Below are positions 10,206-19,640 of a stretch of DNA of 64,000 nucleotides, in pieces (within the stretch, counting starts at the first letter, position 1; each line of letters opens with the position of its first letter). Made by a program: the position numbers and the translations under genes. The notes beneath the pieces are model-generated. The model saw nothing but the letters and a program-made list of their open reading frames with translations, was not told where the DNA came from and did not search any database. Location: positions 1 through 64,000 of the forward strand of contig JANWKT010000028.1 in the NCBI GenBank assembly GCA_025451235.1, given 5' to 3'. This stretch comes from Flavobacteriales bacterium. Lineage in GTDB: Bacteria > Bacteroidota > Bacteroidia > CAIKAF01.

Positions 10206-10213
10206 CAAATATA
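10206..10213 (-). promoter_or_regulatory. -7 promoter element TATATTTG before the macroglobulin gene
   Basis: On the minus strand this reads TATATTTG, an exact match to the Bacteroidota -7 consensus TAnnTTTG. It is 8 bases before the ATG at 10197. Initiation 5-7 bases downstream would give a leader of only a few bases. I see no clear -33 TTG. Confidence 0.5.
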
Positions 10214-10306
10214 GGCTTATAGGAAGGAATACACCTTTCCTCAAAAATCGTTCAAAATCAGTTAATCTCAAAAGAAATTAGTTATTTCTTAGTATTTTCG
10301 CTATCC

Positions 10307-11725
10307 ATGTCATTATTGCTTACACATGCGTATTTTTTGAACGAGGATCAAAGGGAAAAGAAGATCATGAAGCCCTATCCTCCATTGGGAATCCTTTATA
10401 TTTCCTCCTATTTACAAAAGGCCAAAGTGGAGCACGATGTATTCGACAGTACTTTTAGCAGCTTTGAAGCACTTTGCCAACAGATCTTAGAAAAAAAATA
10501 CAAGCAGATCGGGATCTATGCCAATATGCTCACCAAATTAAATGTGCTTAAGCTCATCACCTTTATCCGATCAAATCCTGATCTTAAAGAAACCACGATC
10601 ATTCTGGGTGGACCGGATGTGAGATACAATACCGAGTCATACATAGCAAAAGGAGCTGACATGATCATTTTAGGCGAAGGTGAAGAAACCATGGCAGATC
10701 TTGTGAGTACACTCAATACTCCGTTCAATCCCTTCCTGGATAAAGTAAAAGGAATAGCTTTTAAAAATTACTTCGGAAAAATTGTATATACCGAAGAAAG
10801 AGAAAAGATAAAAGAGGTAGATCAATTACCATTTCCTAACAGAAGTAGAATTGATATAAAAAAATACTTATCTGTATGGAAAAACAGGCATGGTGTAAAT
10901 GCACTGAGTGTAAGTACACAGCGGGGTTGCCCATATACCTGCAAGTGGTGCAGTACAGCTGTATATGGCCAAAGTTATCGAAGAAGATCGGCGCAGAATG
11001 TATGTGATGAATTGGAGGAGATACAAAAAACCTATCATCCTGATACGATCTGGTTTGTGGACGATGTATTTACAGTAAGTCATAAATGGTTGTCTGAGTT
11101 TGCCGCGGAGGTTCAAAAAAGAAATTTGAAATTCAAATATGAATGTATTACACGAGCCGACAGGATGAGTGATGCCGTTATATTGGATCTGAAAAGAAGC
11201 GGTTGTTACCGTGTATGGATCGGGGCTGAAAGTGGTTCTCAGGAAGTAATTGAAAACATGGACCGAAGGGTAGATGTAAAAGTAGTGCAAGAGATGTTAC
11301 TTAAATCGAAGAATGCTGGCATTGAAACGGGTACATTTATTATGTTAGGCTATCCTGGCGAAACCCTGGAGGATATTATGAAAACAGTGGATCATTTAGT
11401 GGCATCTGATCCCACTTATTTTACCATCACCATTGCCTATCCTATTAAAGGAACGGCTCTGTATGATCAGGTGAAAGGTTCATTTGTACAGGAACTGGAC
11501 TGGACCCAATCTACCGATAGAGATATTGATTTTGAACGGACCTATCCTAGGGAATTCTATACCTATGCGGTCCAGTTTGTAACCAATGAAGTTAAATATA
11601 AGTTATTGGAGCCCTGGAAAAGGTTAATATTTCCTAATGCCTGGAAATATAAAATAAAATCTATCTTAGCACAGGGGAAAATGCAGGGTTTCCGGCCCAA
11701 TGTATCCAGAGCACCTGTTACCTAG
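10307..11725 (+). CDS. B12-binding-domain radical SAM protein
   Basis: The protein has 472 residues. The N-terminal about 150 residues have the Rossmann-like pattern of a cobalamin-binding domain ('PPLGILYISSYLQ', 'IILGGPDV', 'ILGEGE'), but the His ligand motif DxHxxG is not seen, so base-off B12 binding is uncertain. The radical SAM core follows with Cys208-x3-Cys212-x2-Cys215 (GCPYTCKWCS) for the 4Fe-4S cluster. It continues with 'WFVDDVF' and a later 'GTFIMLGYPGET' strand. The C-terminal about 100 residues are unassigned. The layout is that of BchE/HpnJ-type enzymes, which modify lipids or porphyrins, but the substrate cannot be read from the sequence. The gene is divergent from the macroglobulin gene and followed 41 bases later by the YceI gene, so co-transcription is possible. 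Confidence 0.85.
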   Translation: MSLLLTHAYFLNEDQREKKIMKPYPPLGILYISSYLQKAKVEHDVFDSTFSSFEALCQQILEKKYKQIGIYANMLTKLNVLKLITFIRSNPDLKETTIILGGPDVRYNTESYIAKGADMIILGEGEETMADLVSTLNTPFNPFLDKVKGIAFKNYFGKIVYTEEREKIKEVDQLPFPNRSRIDIKKYLSVWKNRHGVNALSVSTQRGCPYTCKWCSTAVYGQSYRRRSAQNVCDELEEIQKTYHPDTIWFVDDVFTVSHKWLSEFAAEVQKRNLKFKYECITRADRMSDAVILDLKRSGCYRVWIGAESGSQEVIENMDRRVDVKVVQEMLLKSKNAGIETGTFIMLGYPGETLEDIMKTVDHLVASDPTYFTITIAYPIKGTALYDQVKGSFVQELDWTQSTDRDIDFERTYPREFYTYAVQFVTNEVKYKLLEPWKRLIFPNAWKYKIKSILAQGKMQGFRPNVSRAPVT

Positions 11726-11766
11726 AATGGCATCATTATTGAAATAACATCATTAAATACCAACAA

Positions 11767-12297
11767 ATGAAACGACTATTTTTTTTACTACCCATTACTT
11801 TCTTGGCTTTTACAGTTCCAACCTGGAAGATTAAAACAGACACCAGTACTGTAACTTTCAAAATAAAAAGTACCGGATCTTGGGTCTCAGGAAGTATTTC
11901 CGGTTTAACAGGAACCATTAAATTCAGCCCCGATGACCTTGCCAATTCCAGCCTCTCCGGAAGTGTGGATGTAAACACGATCGATACTAAAAATGGCGGA
12001 CGGGATAAGCACCTGAAAAATGCTGATTTTTTTGATGCCCCCACCTATTCCCATATGACACTTAAGTCTAAAAGCATCAAAAAAGAAGGAAGTGATTATT
12101 CGATGGAGGCAAGTCTTACAATTAAGGCTACTACCAAAACGGTAACGATTCCTTTTTCATTCACTCCTGCCGACGCAACCAAAGGATTGTTCAAAGCTGA
12201 GTTTTCCATTGACAGGGTTGAATATGGTGTGGGTGAAAATGGACCCATGATGGGCAATACCGTTAAGATCTCCTTATTTGTTCCAGTGTATCAGTAA
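11767..12297 (+). CDS. YceI-family polyisoprenoid-binding periplasmic protein
   Basis: The protein has 176 residues: a short signal peptide (MKRLFFLLPITFLAFTVP), then the YceI lipocalin-like barrel. It opens with 'WKIKTDTSTVTFKIKSTG' and contains the typical 'GGRDKHLKNADFFDAPTYSHM' segment. The family binds isoprenoid lipids such as polyprenyl chains or quinones in an eight-stranded barrel. The length is normal for a single-domain YceI. It may share a transcript with the radical SAM gene upstream. A functional link through an isoprenoid or lipid substrate is conceivable but unproven. Confidence 0.9.
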   Translation: MKRLFFLLPITFLAFTVPTWKIKTDTSTVTFKIKSTGSWVSGSISGLTGTIKFSPDDLANSSLSGSVDVNTIDTKNGGRDKHLKNADFFDAPTYSHMTLKSKSIKKEGSDYSMEASLTIKATTKTVTIPFSFTPADATKGLFKAEFSIDRVEYGVGENGPMMGNTVKISLFVPVYQ

Positions 12298-12355
12298 TAC
12301 GCAATTCTATTAGTTGGTATGGGTTGTTACACGATAGTATCCAATGGCCGGTGAA

Positions 12356-12390
12356 AATAAAAAAAGCCCCTGACCGTAAGATCAGGGGCT
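12356..12390 (-). terminator. Rho-independent terminator of the SprB-like gene
   Basis: The arms AGCCCCTGA (12365-12373) and TCAGGGGCT (12382-12390) pair perfectly around an eight-base loop. On the minus strand the stem runs into a long T tract (complement of 12356-12364). It starts 17 bases after the stop of the SprB-like gene. Confidence 0.85.
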
Positions 12391-12406
12391 TCATCATATC
12401 TACAAA

Positions 12407-15400
12407 TTAATTTTTTATCAATTTTACCACCAAAGGTTTTTCGTTGCCATCGTATAAAGCGAAGAAGTAAGTTCCCACCGCTATTTTTCTGGAAAGCTCG
12501 AAGGTTTTATTCACTGCTCCATTTTCCACCTCACATTTAAATACAGCCACCGCCTCGCCCAGGGTATTGTATAAGCGTATTTCCAACTGGTTGCCATGTA
12601 TGCCGGTCACATTCAACGTAAAATCTCCCTTGGTAGGATTGGGGTAAAGATTCACCAATTGCATTCCGGTATTTGTATTTCCAGATGGGTCCACACCTAA
12701 TGTACTTCCAACCACTACTGTATTGGTAGCTATACATCCGTTATCGTCCATCACATATATTGTATACGTACCAGGAGCCAGGTTGATAAATAAATTCCCA
12801 GGTTGATAATTCACCCCATCCAGGCTATACATATAGGCAGAAACTCCACCAGATTCATTGATGGTGATCGTACCGTCATTTCCAAACTGTTCATCAGTAG
12901 CGAGACCAATTACCGTTAATAACGTTGGTTCCGAAACAGAAGCAGTAGTGGTAAAGGTGCAACCATTCGCATCCTGAACTACGATAGGGTAATTACCTGG
13001 AGGCAAATTATTAAAGGTATTGGATGATTGGAAATTGATTCCACCATCAATGCTATATAACAAGCTTCCGGTGCCTCCTGAAATATTGATCAATATAGTT
13101 CCATCGGCATCTCCATTACAGGACACATCGGTTGGAATCACATTTCCAGAAAAAGCAGGAGGATCAACAATTGTAACTACTTGTGTAGCGGTACATCCAT
13201 TGGCATCCTGAACAGTAACCTGGTATACATTGGCCGAAAGTGAATTAAATATATTGGATGCCTGGAAATTAATTCCATCAATCGAATATTGTAATGCGCC
13301 GGTTCCTCCTGAAGCAGAAACCGTAATGATTCCATTGTCGCTGCCATTACAGGTAATGTTGGTGCCGATGGCCGACACGGAAATAGCTGAAGGCTCGGAA
13401 ATATTGGTCGAGGTGGTTGCTGTACATCCATTCGCATCCTGAACAGTAACTGTGTAAGTACCTGAAACCAGTCCGTTAAAAATATTGCTTGTCTGGAAAT
13501 TAATTCCATCCACCGAGTACATAAAACTTCCTGTACCTCCGCTGCCTGTTGCAGTAATAGAACCAGTACCTCCATTACAATCGATAGGAGTGGATACGGA
13601 AGCAGAAATTCCTAATACCGGAGGATCTGTTAAGTTTTGTGGTGATGAAGTAGCTGTACATCCATTTGCATCACTTACGGTAACTGTATATACACCCGCA
13701 GGAAGTCCTGTGAATACATTGCTTGCCTGAAAGTTAATTCCGTCAATGGAATATTGATAGGAGCCAGCACCACCTGCTGCTGAAGCAGTAATTTGCCCGG
13801 TGGAAGTTCCATTACATGTAATCTGTGAATTCACCATCGCCACAACTGCAATCGAAGATGGATTGGTGATAGAGATAGGAGTTGCATTTTGGGTACAACC
13901 ATTTGCATCTGTAACCGTAACTGTATAAGTTCCTGATGACAATCCGCTGAAAATGGGAGATGCCTGGTTAGGTCCTCCATTTAGGCTATATTGATATGCA
14001 CCCGTGCCTCCGCTTCCATTTCCTGTTATTACCGCATCATTCGCATTTGCGCAAGAAATAGGCTGGGTAAGTGAAGCATTTGCAACTACTACTGATGGAT
14101 TGATAATGGCTGCCGTTGCAGAACCGGTACAACCGTTTACATCTGTTACAGTAGCGGTATAATTACCTCCGCTTAATCCAGAAATAGTAGGAGTAGTTGC
14201 ACCACCTGGTAACCAGGCATAGGTATAACCTCCACCACCACCTGATCCAGCAACCGTTGCGCTTCCATTATTGAAGTTATTGCAGGTAATATTTGTAATG
14301 CTTGTAATATTAGCGGTAGGACTTGGGAAGGATGTCACCACAGCTGTTGCCGATTGCGTACATGAGTTAGCATCCGTAACTGTAACTGTATAAGTAGCAG
14401 CTCCTAATCCTGAAGCAATCGTTCCGGTGCCGCCTGAAGGTGACCAGGAATATGTTAGCACACCTGTTCCTCCGGATGCCACTACCTGCGCTGATCCATT
14501 ATTGCCGGGTGAACATGAAGGAGAAAGCTGAGAAGCGTTAGCCGTAATAATAGGTGGTTGAGTAATATTGGTGCTTACCGTAGCCTGGCAACCACCTCCA
14601 TCGGTAACCGTGACGGTATAACCTCCTGCGGTTAATCCTGATGCACTGGAAGTAGAAGATACATTTGGGGTCCAGGCATAAATATAGGTAGGTGTTCCAC
14701 CTGAAATATTAATACTGAGCGCACCATTATTTCCTCCGAAGCAACTTACATTGGTTTGTGATCCTATACTAGCAGAAAAACCTCCACTACTTCCAATCAC
14801 CGCAACTGAAGTGGAGGTACATAAATTGGCATCCGTTACTGTTACTGTATATGATCCAGCTGCCAAGCTTGATGCTGTAGCAGCAGTTCCTCCACTGGGT
14901 GCCCAGCTATAGCTAATAGCTCCTGTGCCTCCGGATCCGGATGCTGTTGCACTTCCATTATTGCTTCCGCAAGTGGCAGGTGTAGTTGAAACAATTGATG
15001 AACTTACAGCCGTTGCAGGTTGGGTAATATTAAATGTCTGAACATCTGTACAACCATTTACGTCGGTTACCGTACATGTCCAGTTTCCAGAAGTTAATGC
15101 AGTTACAGAAACTGTTCCATCACCTGTTGGATTACCTGGGGTCCAGTTATACGTATAGCCACCTGAACCACCCGTAGCAGCTGTTACTGAAGCGGCACCT
15201 GTGCTTGCACCAAAACAAAGCACATTGGTTTGTGAAGCTGAGTTGATATTTACCACGGTTCCAGGTTGTGTAATATTGAAGGTTTGTGAATCGGTACATC
15301 CATTCACATCCGTTACGGTACAAGTATAGACTTGCGCTGTTAATCCGGTTACAGAAACAGTTCCATCGCCCGTTGGATTACCTGGTGTCCAGTTATAAGA

Positions 15401-18163
15401 ATAGCCTCCTGTACCGCCGGTTGCAGCAGTAACAGATGCTGCTCCATTATTACCACCAAAACAAGAAACGTTTGTTTGAGATGCAGCATTTATATTAACG
15501 GCAGCGGCGGGCTGGGTAATATTAAAAGTTTGTGAGTCTGTGCATCCATTGGCATCTGTTACAGTACAAGTATACACTTGCGCTGTTAACCCGGTTACGG
15601 AAACAGTTCCATCTCCGGTAGGATTACCTGGGGTCCAGTTATAACTATATCCTCCAGCGCCTCCGGTGGCAGCGGTAACAGAGGCTGCTCCATTGCCTCC
15701 ACCAAAGCATCCAACATTGGTTTGTGAGTTAGCATTTATATTGACCGCGGTAGGATTTGTTATGTTCAGTGTATTTCCAACCTGAACACAATTATTTGCA
15801 TCCCTTACATAACAGGTATATGATCCTGGGGTCAACCCTGTAAATACATTGCTGCCCTGGTATACAGTTCCATTGATGCTGTATTGTAATGAGCCAGTTC
15901 CGCCGCTTCCTGTAATAGTAATGATCCCATTGCTTCCATTAAAACAGGAAACTTGCTGTGTAATCACTCCATTTGCATTAATGGCTGGCGGATTTGTGAT
16001 AGTTACAGGGGTGGCTGCCATGGTACAACCGGTTCCCTCAGATACCGTTGCTGTATAAGTTCCGGGCGACAGTCCTGAAAAAACATTACTGGCTTGACCT
16101 GGCCCACCATTTAAAAAATAAGTAAGGGGTGGAGTACCATTATTTGCAGTAACCGTAATTACACCGGTAGTTCCGTTGTTACACAAAACCGCGGTAGTAA
16201 TGGCTGCATTTACCGTTAAGGTAGTGGTGACTGTGTTTAGTATGAGTACAGTTGTATCATTACAAGCAACTTCGTCGGGCGTTTGTCCATTTGTAGTAAC
16301 ATTTACAAATCGGAGCGTATTTGCCCCCGCAACTAAACCAGTTACATTTACAAAAACAGTATCTGAATTGTTGGTTACAATATTTGGAGAAGGTGTATAA
16401 GCTTGATTGGTAAACGCACCACCATTTACCTGGTATTTAATAGTACCACTGGTAATAGTGGCGGTACCTTTATTTTGAATCACCACTCCTATATTTGCAG
16501 AATTCCCACAAATAGGTGGAGCAACCGTCGAAAATGCTGAAACTAATTGGGCATCATTAGGATTCGCGTTCATTTTGAAAGAAGCATTCCTGGTTTGCCA
16601 AGATCCTCCTCCTCCCATATATTCTCCTGTAAAATAAAAAGTCTCGTCATCAAATGCATCTATACTTAGATGATGATAATCTCCCCATCGGGTATTACCT
16701 CCGGTTTGTGAAGAAGTGCCTGCTATAATTACTTGCTCGGCTACGGTCATTGTGCCCAATGGGTCACAAGGTCTTCTACCTGTAAATCTCAGTGATGGAA
16801 AATTTCCAGCAGTTCCATTCGATGTGGAGTATGCCATCATAATATTCCCGTTTTTATCAATATTTATGCTGGGCATCCATCTATTTAACGCATCGGGAGA
16901 ATAAGTTCCTTGCTGATATAAGGTCCACGTTCCAATGCTACCTGTAGGTCTTCGTACTTCAAACCATCTGATACCTCCTTGATTCGTTCCAGTTACATCG
17001 GTGGTCATAGACATGACAATGGTCTGGTGGGTCCCCATATTCCGATAGGGTACTTTAAACATCAATGGTTCCCTTAATGGATCAAGAGTGGTTGTGGTTC
17101 CAGGTTGTGGAAAACATTGAAAAGATACTAAGCCACATAAATCAGAATCGAATTCTGCCACATCCATATTTTGAACATTCGCAACACTTATTGTTGAAGT
17201 CCCAAAGTTGATGGTCAATTCCCAAAATTCAATCCTATCAGTTGTAGGAAAACCGCCGGGACCATGAGCTTCAGTATCACGGTGCCTTACTAATAATGGC
17301 TTCATTCCTGCAGGTGGTGCATTGTCCCCGTATCCTTCTATATCGACTGGAGTGATGGATTGAAAACCGAAACCTGGTAAACCAGCAACAGTGGTCCTTA
17401 AAGGAGTAGTAGCTGCGCCTGATAAAATATCACTTCTTCTGATAGCATAAATAGCACAAGTGCCCTCATTGGTTGTAACCACCACTGCATCTTGATTGGG
17501 ATAAATACAATATTTTGGATAATCTGGGAAATTTGGTGTTGTGAAGTTATATCTAAAATAAGCTCCCTGAGGATTACTTGTTTGAGATACATAAACCAAA
17601 AGTCCATTACCAGTAGCTCTAAATTCGCTCATGATCCATCTGTCAGCTACATCATCATAAAGAATAATTGGATCCCCAGCACCGTTTATTACGGGTGTTA
17701 CCAAATCTCTCATATTAAGATTTCCAGTTATGGTAGCTCCGGTGGCTTTATTATAGATTCTATATCGGGTACCTCCGGTTCCTGAACTGGCATTAATGGC
17801 TTCAATATATTGAGTAGCCCCTACATCACCCGATGGGTCGGGAGGGGCAACATTTGAAAAAGCGATCCCTGCCACCTGCCAATTTAGGGTAGCAGTAGCT
17901 ATTCGTAAAGGATCTACGGTTTGCTGCCATACCAAATCTGCATAATGTTGTGGATTAAGGTTAATGGCCGGGTTCTCCCTTCCAAGAAAGTTAGGTTTAA
18001 GAAGAACCGTATCCATGGAAACTTCTTCTTCCTCTTCTGGGAGCAGATAAACGGTATCCGGAATAACCATTTGCATGGTAGGATAGTTAATCTGGGCAAA
18101 GGTTTTACTAGCCAAACAGGCCATAGTTAAAACCAAAAAAAGTAGATTACTTGGTGTTTTCAT
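12407..18163 (-). CDS. Large SprB-repeat adhesin with T9SS type A sorting domain
   Basis: The protein has 1918 residues and a signal peptide (MKTPSNLLFLVLTMACLASKTFAQ). The first about 530 residues resemble a beta-propeller-like or sialidase-fold exoprotein region ('GDPIILYDDVADRWIMSEF', 'WMPSINIDKNGNIMMAYS'). A CARDB/Ig-like module follows, then about 15 SprB-type repeats of 68-75 residues. Each has a Cys ('TNVSCFGGNNGAASV') and ends 'YTVTVTDANGCT'. Three adjacent repeats encoded at 15000-15720 are nearly identical. The C-terminus 'NLYPNPTKGDFTLNV...GTYFFALYDG' is a type A sorting domain. SprB itself is the mobile adhesin of Flavobacterium gliding, but no gliding-motor gene is present here, so the role is inferred as surface adhesion. 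It is a monocistronic unit with its own terminator. Confidence 0.92.
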   Translation of the reverse strand: MKTPSNLLFLVLTMACLASKTFAQINYPTMQMVIPDTVYLLPEEEEEVSMDTVLLKPNFLGRENPAINLNPQHYADLVWQQTVDPLRIATATLNWQVAGIAFSNVAPPDPSGDVGATQYIEAINASSGTGGTRYRIYNKATGATITGNLNMRDLVTPVINGAGDPIILYDDVADRWIMSEFRATGNGLLVYVSQTSNPQGAYFRYNFTTPNFPDYPKYCIYPNQDAVVVTTNEGTCAIYAIRRSDILSGAATTPLRTTVAGLPGFGFQSITPVDIEGYGDNAPPAGMKPLLVRHRDTEAHGPGGFPTTDRIEFWELTINFGTSTISVANVQNMDVAEFDSDLCGLVSFQCFPQPGTTTTLDPLREPLMFKVPYRNMGTHQTIVMSMTTDVTGTNQGGIRWFEVRRPTGSIGTWTLYQQGTYSPDALNRWMPSINIDKNGNIMMAYSTSNGTAGNFPSLRFTGRRPCDPLGTMTVAEQVIIAGTSSQTGGNTRWGDYHHLSIDAFDDETFYFTGEYMGGGGSWQTRNASFKMNANPNDAQLVSAFSTVAPPICGNSANIGVVIQNKGTATITSGTIKYQVNGGAFTNQAYTPSPNIVTNNSDTVFVNVTGLVAGANTLRFVNVTTNGQTPDEVACNDTTVLILNTVTTTLTVNAAITTAVLCNNGTTGVITVTANNGTPPLTYFLNGGPGQASNVFSGLSPGTYTATVSEGTGCTMAATPVTITNPPAINANGVITQQVSCFNGSNGIITITGSGGTGSLQYSINGTVYQGSNVFTGLTPGSYTCYVRDANNCVQVGNTLNITNPTAVNINANSQTNVGCFGGGNGAASVTAATGGAGGYSYNWTPGNPTGDGTVSVTGLTAQVYTCTVTDANGCTDSQTFNITQPAAAVNINAASQTNVSCFGGNNGAASVTAATGGTGGYSYNWTPGNPTGDGTVSVTGLTAQVYTCTVTDVNGCTDSQTFNITQPGTVVNINSASQTNVLCFGASTGAASVTAATGGSGGYTYNWTPGNPTGDGTVSVTALTSGNWTCTVTDVNGCTDVQTFNITQPATAVSSSIVSTTPATCGSNNGSATASGSGGTGAISYSWAPSGGTAATASSLAAGSYTVTVTDANLCTSTSVAVIGSSGGFSASIGSQTNVSCFGGNNGALSINISGGTPTYIYAWTPNVSSTSSASGLTAGGYTVTVTDGGGCQATVSTNITQPPIITANASQLSPSCSPGNNGSAQVVASGGTGVLTYSWSPSGGTGTIASGLGAATYTVTVTDANSCTQSATAVVTSFPSPTANITSITNITCNNFNNGSATVAGSGGGGGYTYAWLPGGATTPTISGLSGGNYTATVTDVNGCTGSATAAIINPSVVVANASLTQPISCANANDAVITGNGSGGTGAYQYSLNGGPNQASPIFSGLSSGTYTVTVTDANGCTQNATPISITNPSSIAVVAMVNSQITCNGTSTGQITASAAGGAGSYQYSIDGINFQASNVFTGLPAGVYTVTVSDANGCTATSSPQNLTDPPVLGISASVSTPIDCNGGTGSITATGSGGTGSFMYSVDGINFQTSNIFNGLVSGTYTVTVQDANGCTATTSTNISEPSAISVSAIGTNITCNGSDNGIITVSASGGTGALQYSIDGINFQASNIFNSLSANVYQVTVQDANGCTATQVVTIVDPPAFSGNVIPTDVSCNGDADGTILINISGGTGSLLYSIDGGINFQSSNTFNNLPPGNYPIVVQDANGCTFTTTASVSEPTLLTVIGLATDEQFGNDGTITINESGGVSAYMYSLDGVNYQPGNLFINLAPGTYTIYVMDDNGCIATNTVVVGSTLGVDPSGNTNTGMQLVNLYPNPTKGDFTLNVTGIHGNQLEIRLYNTLGEAVAVFKCEVENGAVNKTFELSRKIAVGTYFFALYDGNEKPLVVKLIKN

Positions 18164-18468
18164 AGCTGAAGAGTTACAAAAGGATATACCGAAAATAGTA
18201 AAAAGCTTAGTAAAAAACCAGCATTATGAATGGAAAGTAATGAGCTTTTGGGGGTTGATTTCTTCCTCAATAACCGGAAGCATAGTTTTCGCAGCAGGGA
18301 TGCTCGCCTGCCGGCGGGCGGGGAAGTGGCATCCTTTTTTTTGTTGTACTTGTTATTTCCCGTGAAATTGGTTAGGGTCCTGTTAGCTATCGGGAAGCCC
18401 AGCCGCTACCTAAATAAAAAAAGGGATAGAAAAATCTACCCCTTTTTAAAAGATCTTGATTGAAATTC
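18164..18468. other. Intergenic region with fragmentary GC-rich repeat
   Basis: These 305 bases separate the SprB-like gene from rplT. A GC-rich patch at 18297-18330 (GCTCGCCTGCCGGCGGGCGGG) and the half-palindrome TAGCTATCGGGA at 18384-18395 look like remnants of dispersed repeats. I see no convincing gene. The minus-strand upstream sequence of the SprB-like gene contains TATTTTCG, a near match to the -7 element. Confidence 0.5.
18416..18447 (-). terminator. Terminator of the thrS-infC-rpmI-rplT operon
   Basis: Read on the minus strand this is AAAAAGGGGTAGA, a four-base T loop, then TCTATCCCTTTTTTT. It is a stem of about 13 pairs with one mismatch and a T run, 21 bases after the rplT stop. 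Confidence 0.8.
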
Positions 18469-18813
18469 TTATTTGATTTTCTCAACCACTGCTTTAAAAG
18501 CATCAGGATTGTTCATCGCAAGGTCTGCTAATGTTTTGCGATCGATCTCAATTTCTGATTTGTGGATCTTACCCATGAATTCTGAATAACTCATTCCATG
18601 AATACGTGCCGCTGCATTGATACGCTGGATCCATATTGAACGGAAACTGCGTTTTTTTGCTTTACGATCTCTGTAGGCATAGCCTAAGCCTTTTTCAACA
18701 GAGTTTTTGGCAACTGTCCACACGTTTTTTCTACGGCCAAATGAACCTTTGGCCAGTTTAAGCACTTTTTTCTTACGTGCTCTTGAGGCTACTTTGTTTA
18801 CTGAACGTGGCAT
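18469..18813 (-). CDS. rplT: 50S ribosomal protein L20
   Basis: The protein has 114 residues, the family's normal length. It opens with the very basic '[21 protein letters not shown]' extension that threads into 23S rRNA. The globular domain has the signatures '[13 protein letters not shown]' and 'GMSYSEFM'. L20 is a primary binder needed for early 50S assembly, and in other phyla it represses its own operon by binding the mRNA. It is the last gene of the operon, 19 bases after rpmI. No Shine-Dalgarno sequence is present. Confidence 0.98.
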   Translation of the reverse strand: MPRSVNKVASRARKKKVLKLAKGSFGRRKNVWTVAKNSVEKGLGYAYRDRKAKKRSFRSIWIQRINAAARIHGMSYSEFMGKIHKSEIEIDRKTLADLAMNNPDAFKAVVEKIK

Positions 18814-18832
18814 CTGTTTTTGATTTTAAATT

Positions 18833-19027
18833 TTAACTTAACAACATTAATTTTACATTCTTGGTATCACCAGGGCTAACAAAAGCATCATTGCCTAAAG
18901 CTCTTTTTCTTTTGATAGATTTCTTGGTGAGGATATGCCTTTTATAGGCATGCTTTCTTTTGATTTTTCCAGAGCCGGTAACTTGAAAACGCTTTTTGGC
19001 GCTGGAATTTCTTTTCATCTTTGGCAT
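18833..19027 (-). CDS. rpmI: 50S ribosomal protein L35
   Basis: The protein has 64 residues with the classic L35 opening '[23 protein letters not shown]' and the '[15 protein letters not shown]' core. It lies between infC and rplT (26 and 19 bases away), the arrangement conserved across bacteria. It is a small basic component of the large subunit. Translation probably depends on an unstructured A/T-rich leader, since no Shine-Dalgarno motif precedes the ATG. Confidence 0.97.
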   Translation of the reverse strand: MPKMKRNSSAKKRFQVTGSGKIKRKHAYKRHILTKKSIKRKRALGNDAFVSPGDTKNVKLMLLS

Positions 19028-19053
19028 TGTCCCTGAATTTTAAGGATTAAAAA

Positions 19054-19626
19054 CTATTTTTTATTTTTTTTCGGGCTCACCAGCATGATCATTTTCTTCC
19101 CTTCCAGCTGTGGTAACGATTCCACTTTTCCGTATTCTTCGAGTTCGGTTGCAAACTTTAACAGCAACACTTCTCCCTGTTCTTTGAACACAATACTGCG
19201 TCCTTTGAAGAATACGTAAGCTTTCACTTTTGCTCCGTCAGCCAGGAACTTTTTCGCATGGTTCAATTTAAAATTGAAGTCATGATCGTCAGTCTGTGGC
19301 CCGAAGCGGATCTCCTTAATGATCACTTTGGAGGCTTTCGCCTTTATTTCTTTTTGCTTACGCTTATGTTCGTATAAGAACTTTTTATAGTCAATGATTT
19401 TACAAACGGGAGGATCAGCATTTGGAGAGATTTCTACTAAATCCAGACCTTTCTCTTCTGCTAACTTTATTGCTGCAGAAATGTCAAGCACCTCCGATTC
19501 AATTCCATCACCCACTACCCGAACCTTTGGTGCACGAATTCTTTCGTTTACCTTGTGCTCGTCTTCCTTTTTTCCCCTGTTCCAATCCCTCTTAAAATTG
19601 GGATTAAACGGCTTCTTTTGTAAAAT
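19054..19626 (-). CDS. infC: Translation initiation factor IF-3, AUU start codon
   Basis: IF-3 binds the 30S subunit, discriminates against wrong start codons and keeps subunits apart. The frame covers 190 codons, the expected length. There is no in-frame ATG. A GTG at 19515 would delete the conserved N-terminal '[13 protein letters not shown]' segment. Upstream, the frame runs to ATT at 19624-19626, directly after a strong AGGAGGT (19631-19637), and an in-frame TAA lies at 19648-19650. The protein would therefore begin M(AUU)[14 protein letters not shown]. The N domain ends near residue 110 and the C domain contains '[18 protein letters not shown]'. Rare AUU starts let IF-3 repress its own synthesis in E. 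coli. The start is 14 bases after thrS, so the two are co-translated or closely coupled. Confidence 0.95.
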   Translation of the reverse strand: MLQKKPFNPNFKRDWNRGKKEDEHKVNERIRAPKVRVVGDGIESEVLDISAAIKLAEEKGLDLVEISPNADPPVCKIIDYKKFLYEHKRKQKEIKAKASKVIIKEIRFGPQTDDHDFNFKLNHAKKFLADGAKVKAYVFFKGRSIVFKEQGEVLLLKFATELEEYGKVESLPQLEGKKMIMLVSPKKNKK

Positions 19627-19630
19627 ATTG

Positions 19631-19637
19631 ACCTCCT
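19631..19637 (-). promoter_or_regulatory. Shine-Dalgarno sequence deciding the infC AUU start
   Basis: The minus strand reads AGGAGGT, a near-perfect anti-16S match, 4 bases before ATT at 19626. The other gene starts I inspected in this window have only A/T-rich leaders. The motif therefore stands out and fixes the start. Confidence 0.85.
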
Positions 19638-19640
19638 CTT

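Noticed and set aside
15000-15720. CRISPR-like regular repeats
   Set aside because: The periodicity (about 216 bases) is in frame and codes for near-identical SprB modules. There are no short repeats with unique spacers and no cas genes.
18230-18463. 77-codon ORF between the SprB-like gene and rplT
   Set aside because: It crosses a GC-rich repeat remnant and the operon terminator and resembles no protein.
19054-19515. infC starting at the GTG at 19515
   Set aside because: It would delete the conserved [13 protein letters not shown] segment and has no ribosome site. The frame continues to an ATT preceded by AGGAGGT.
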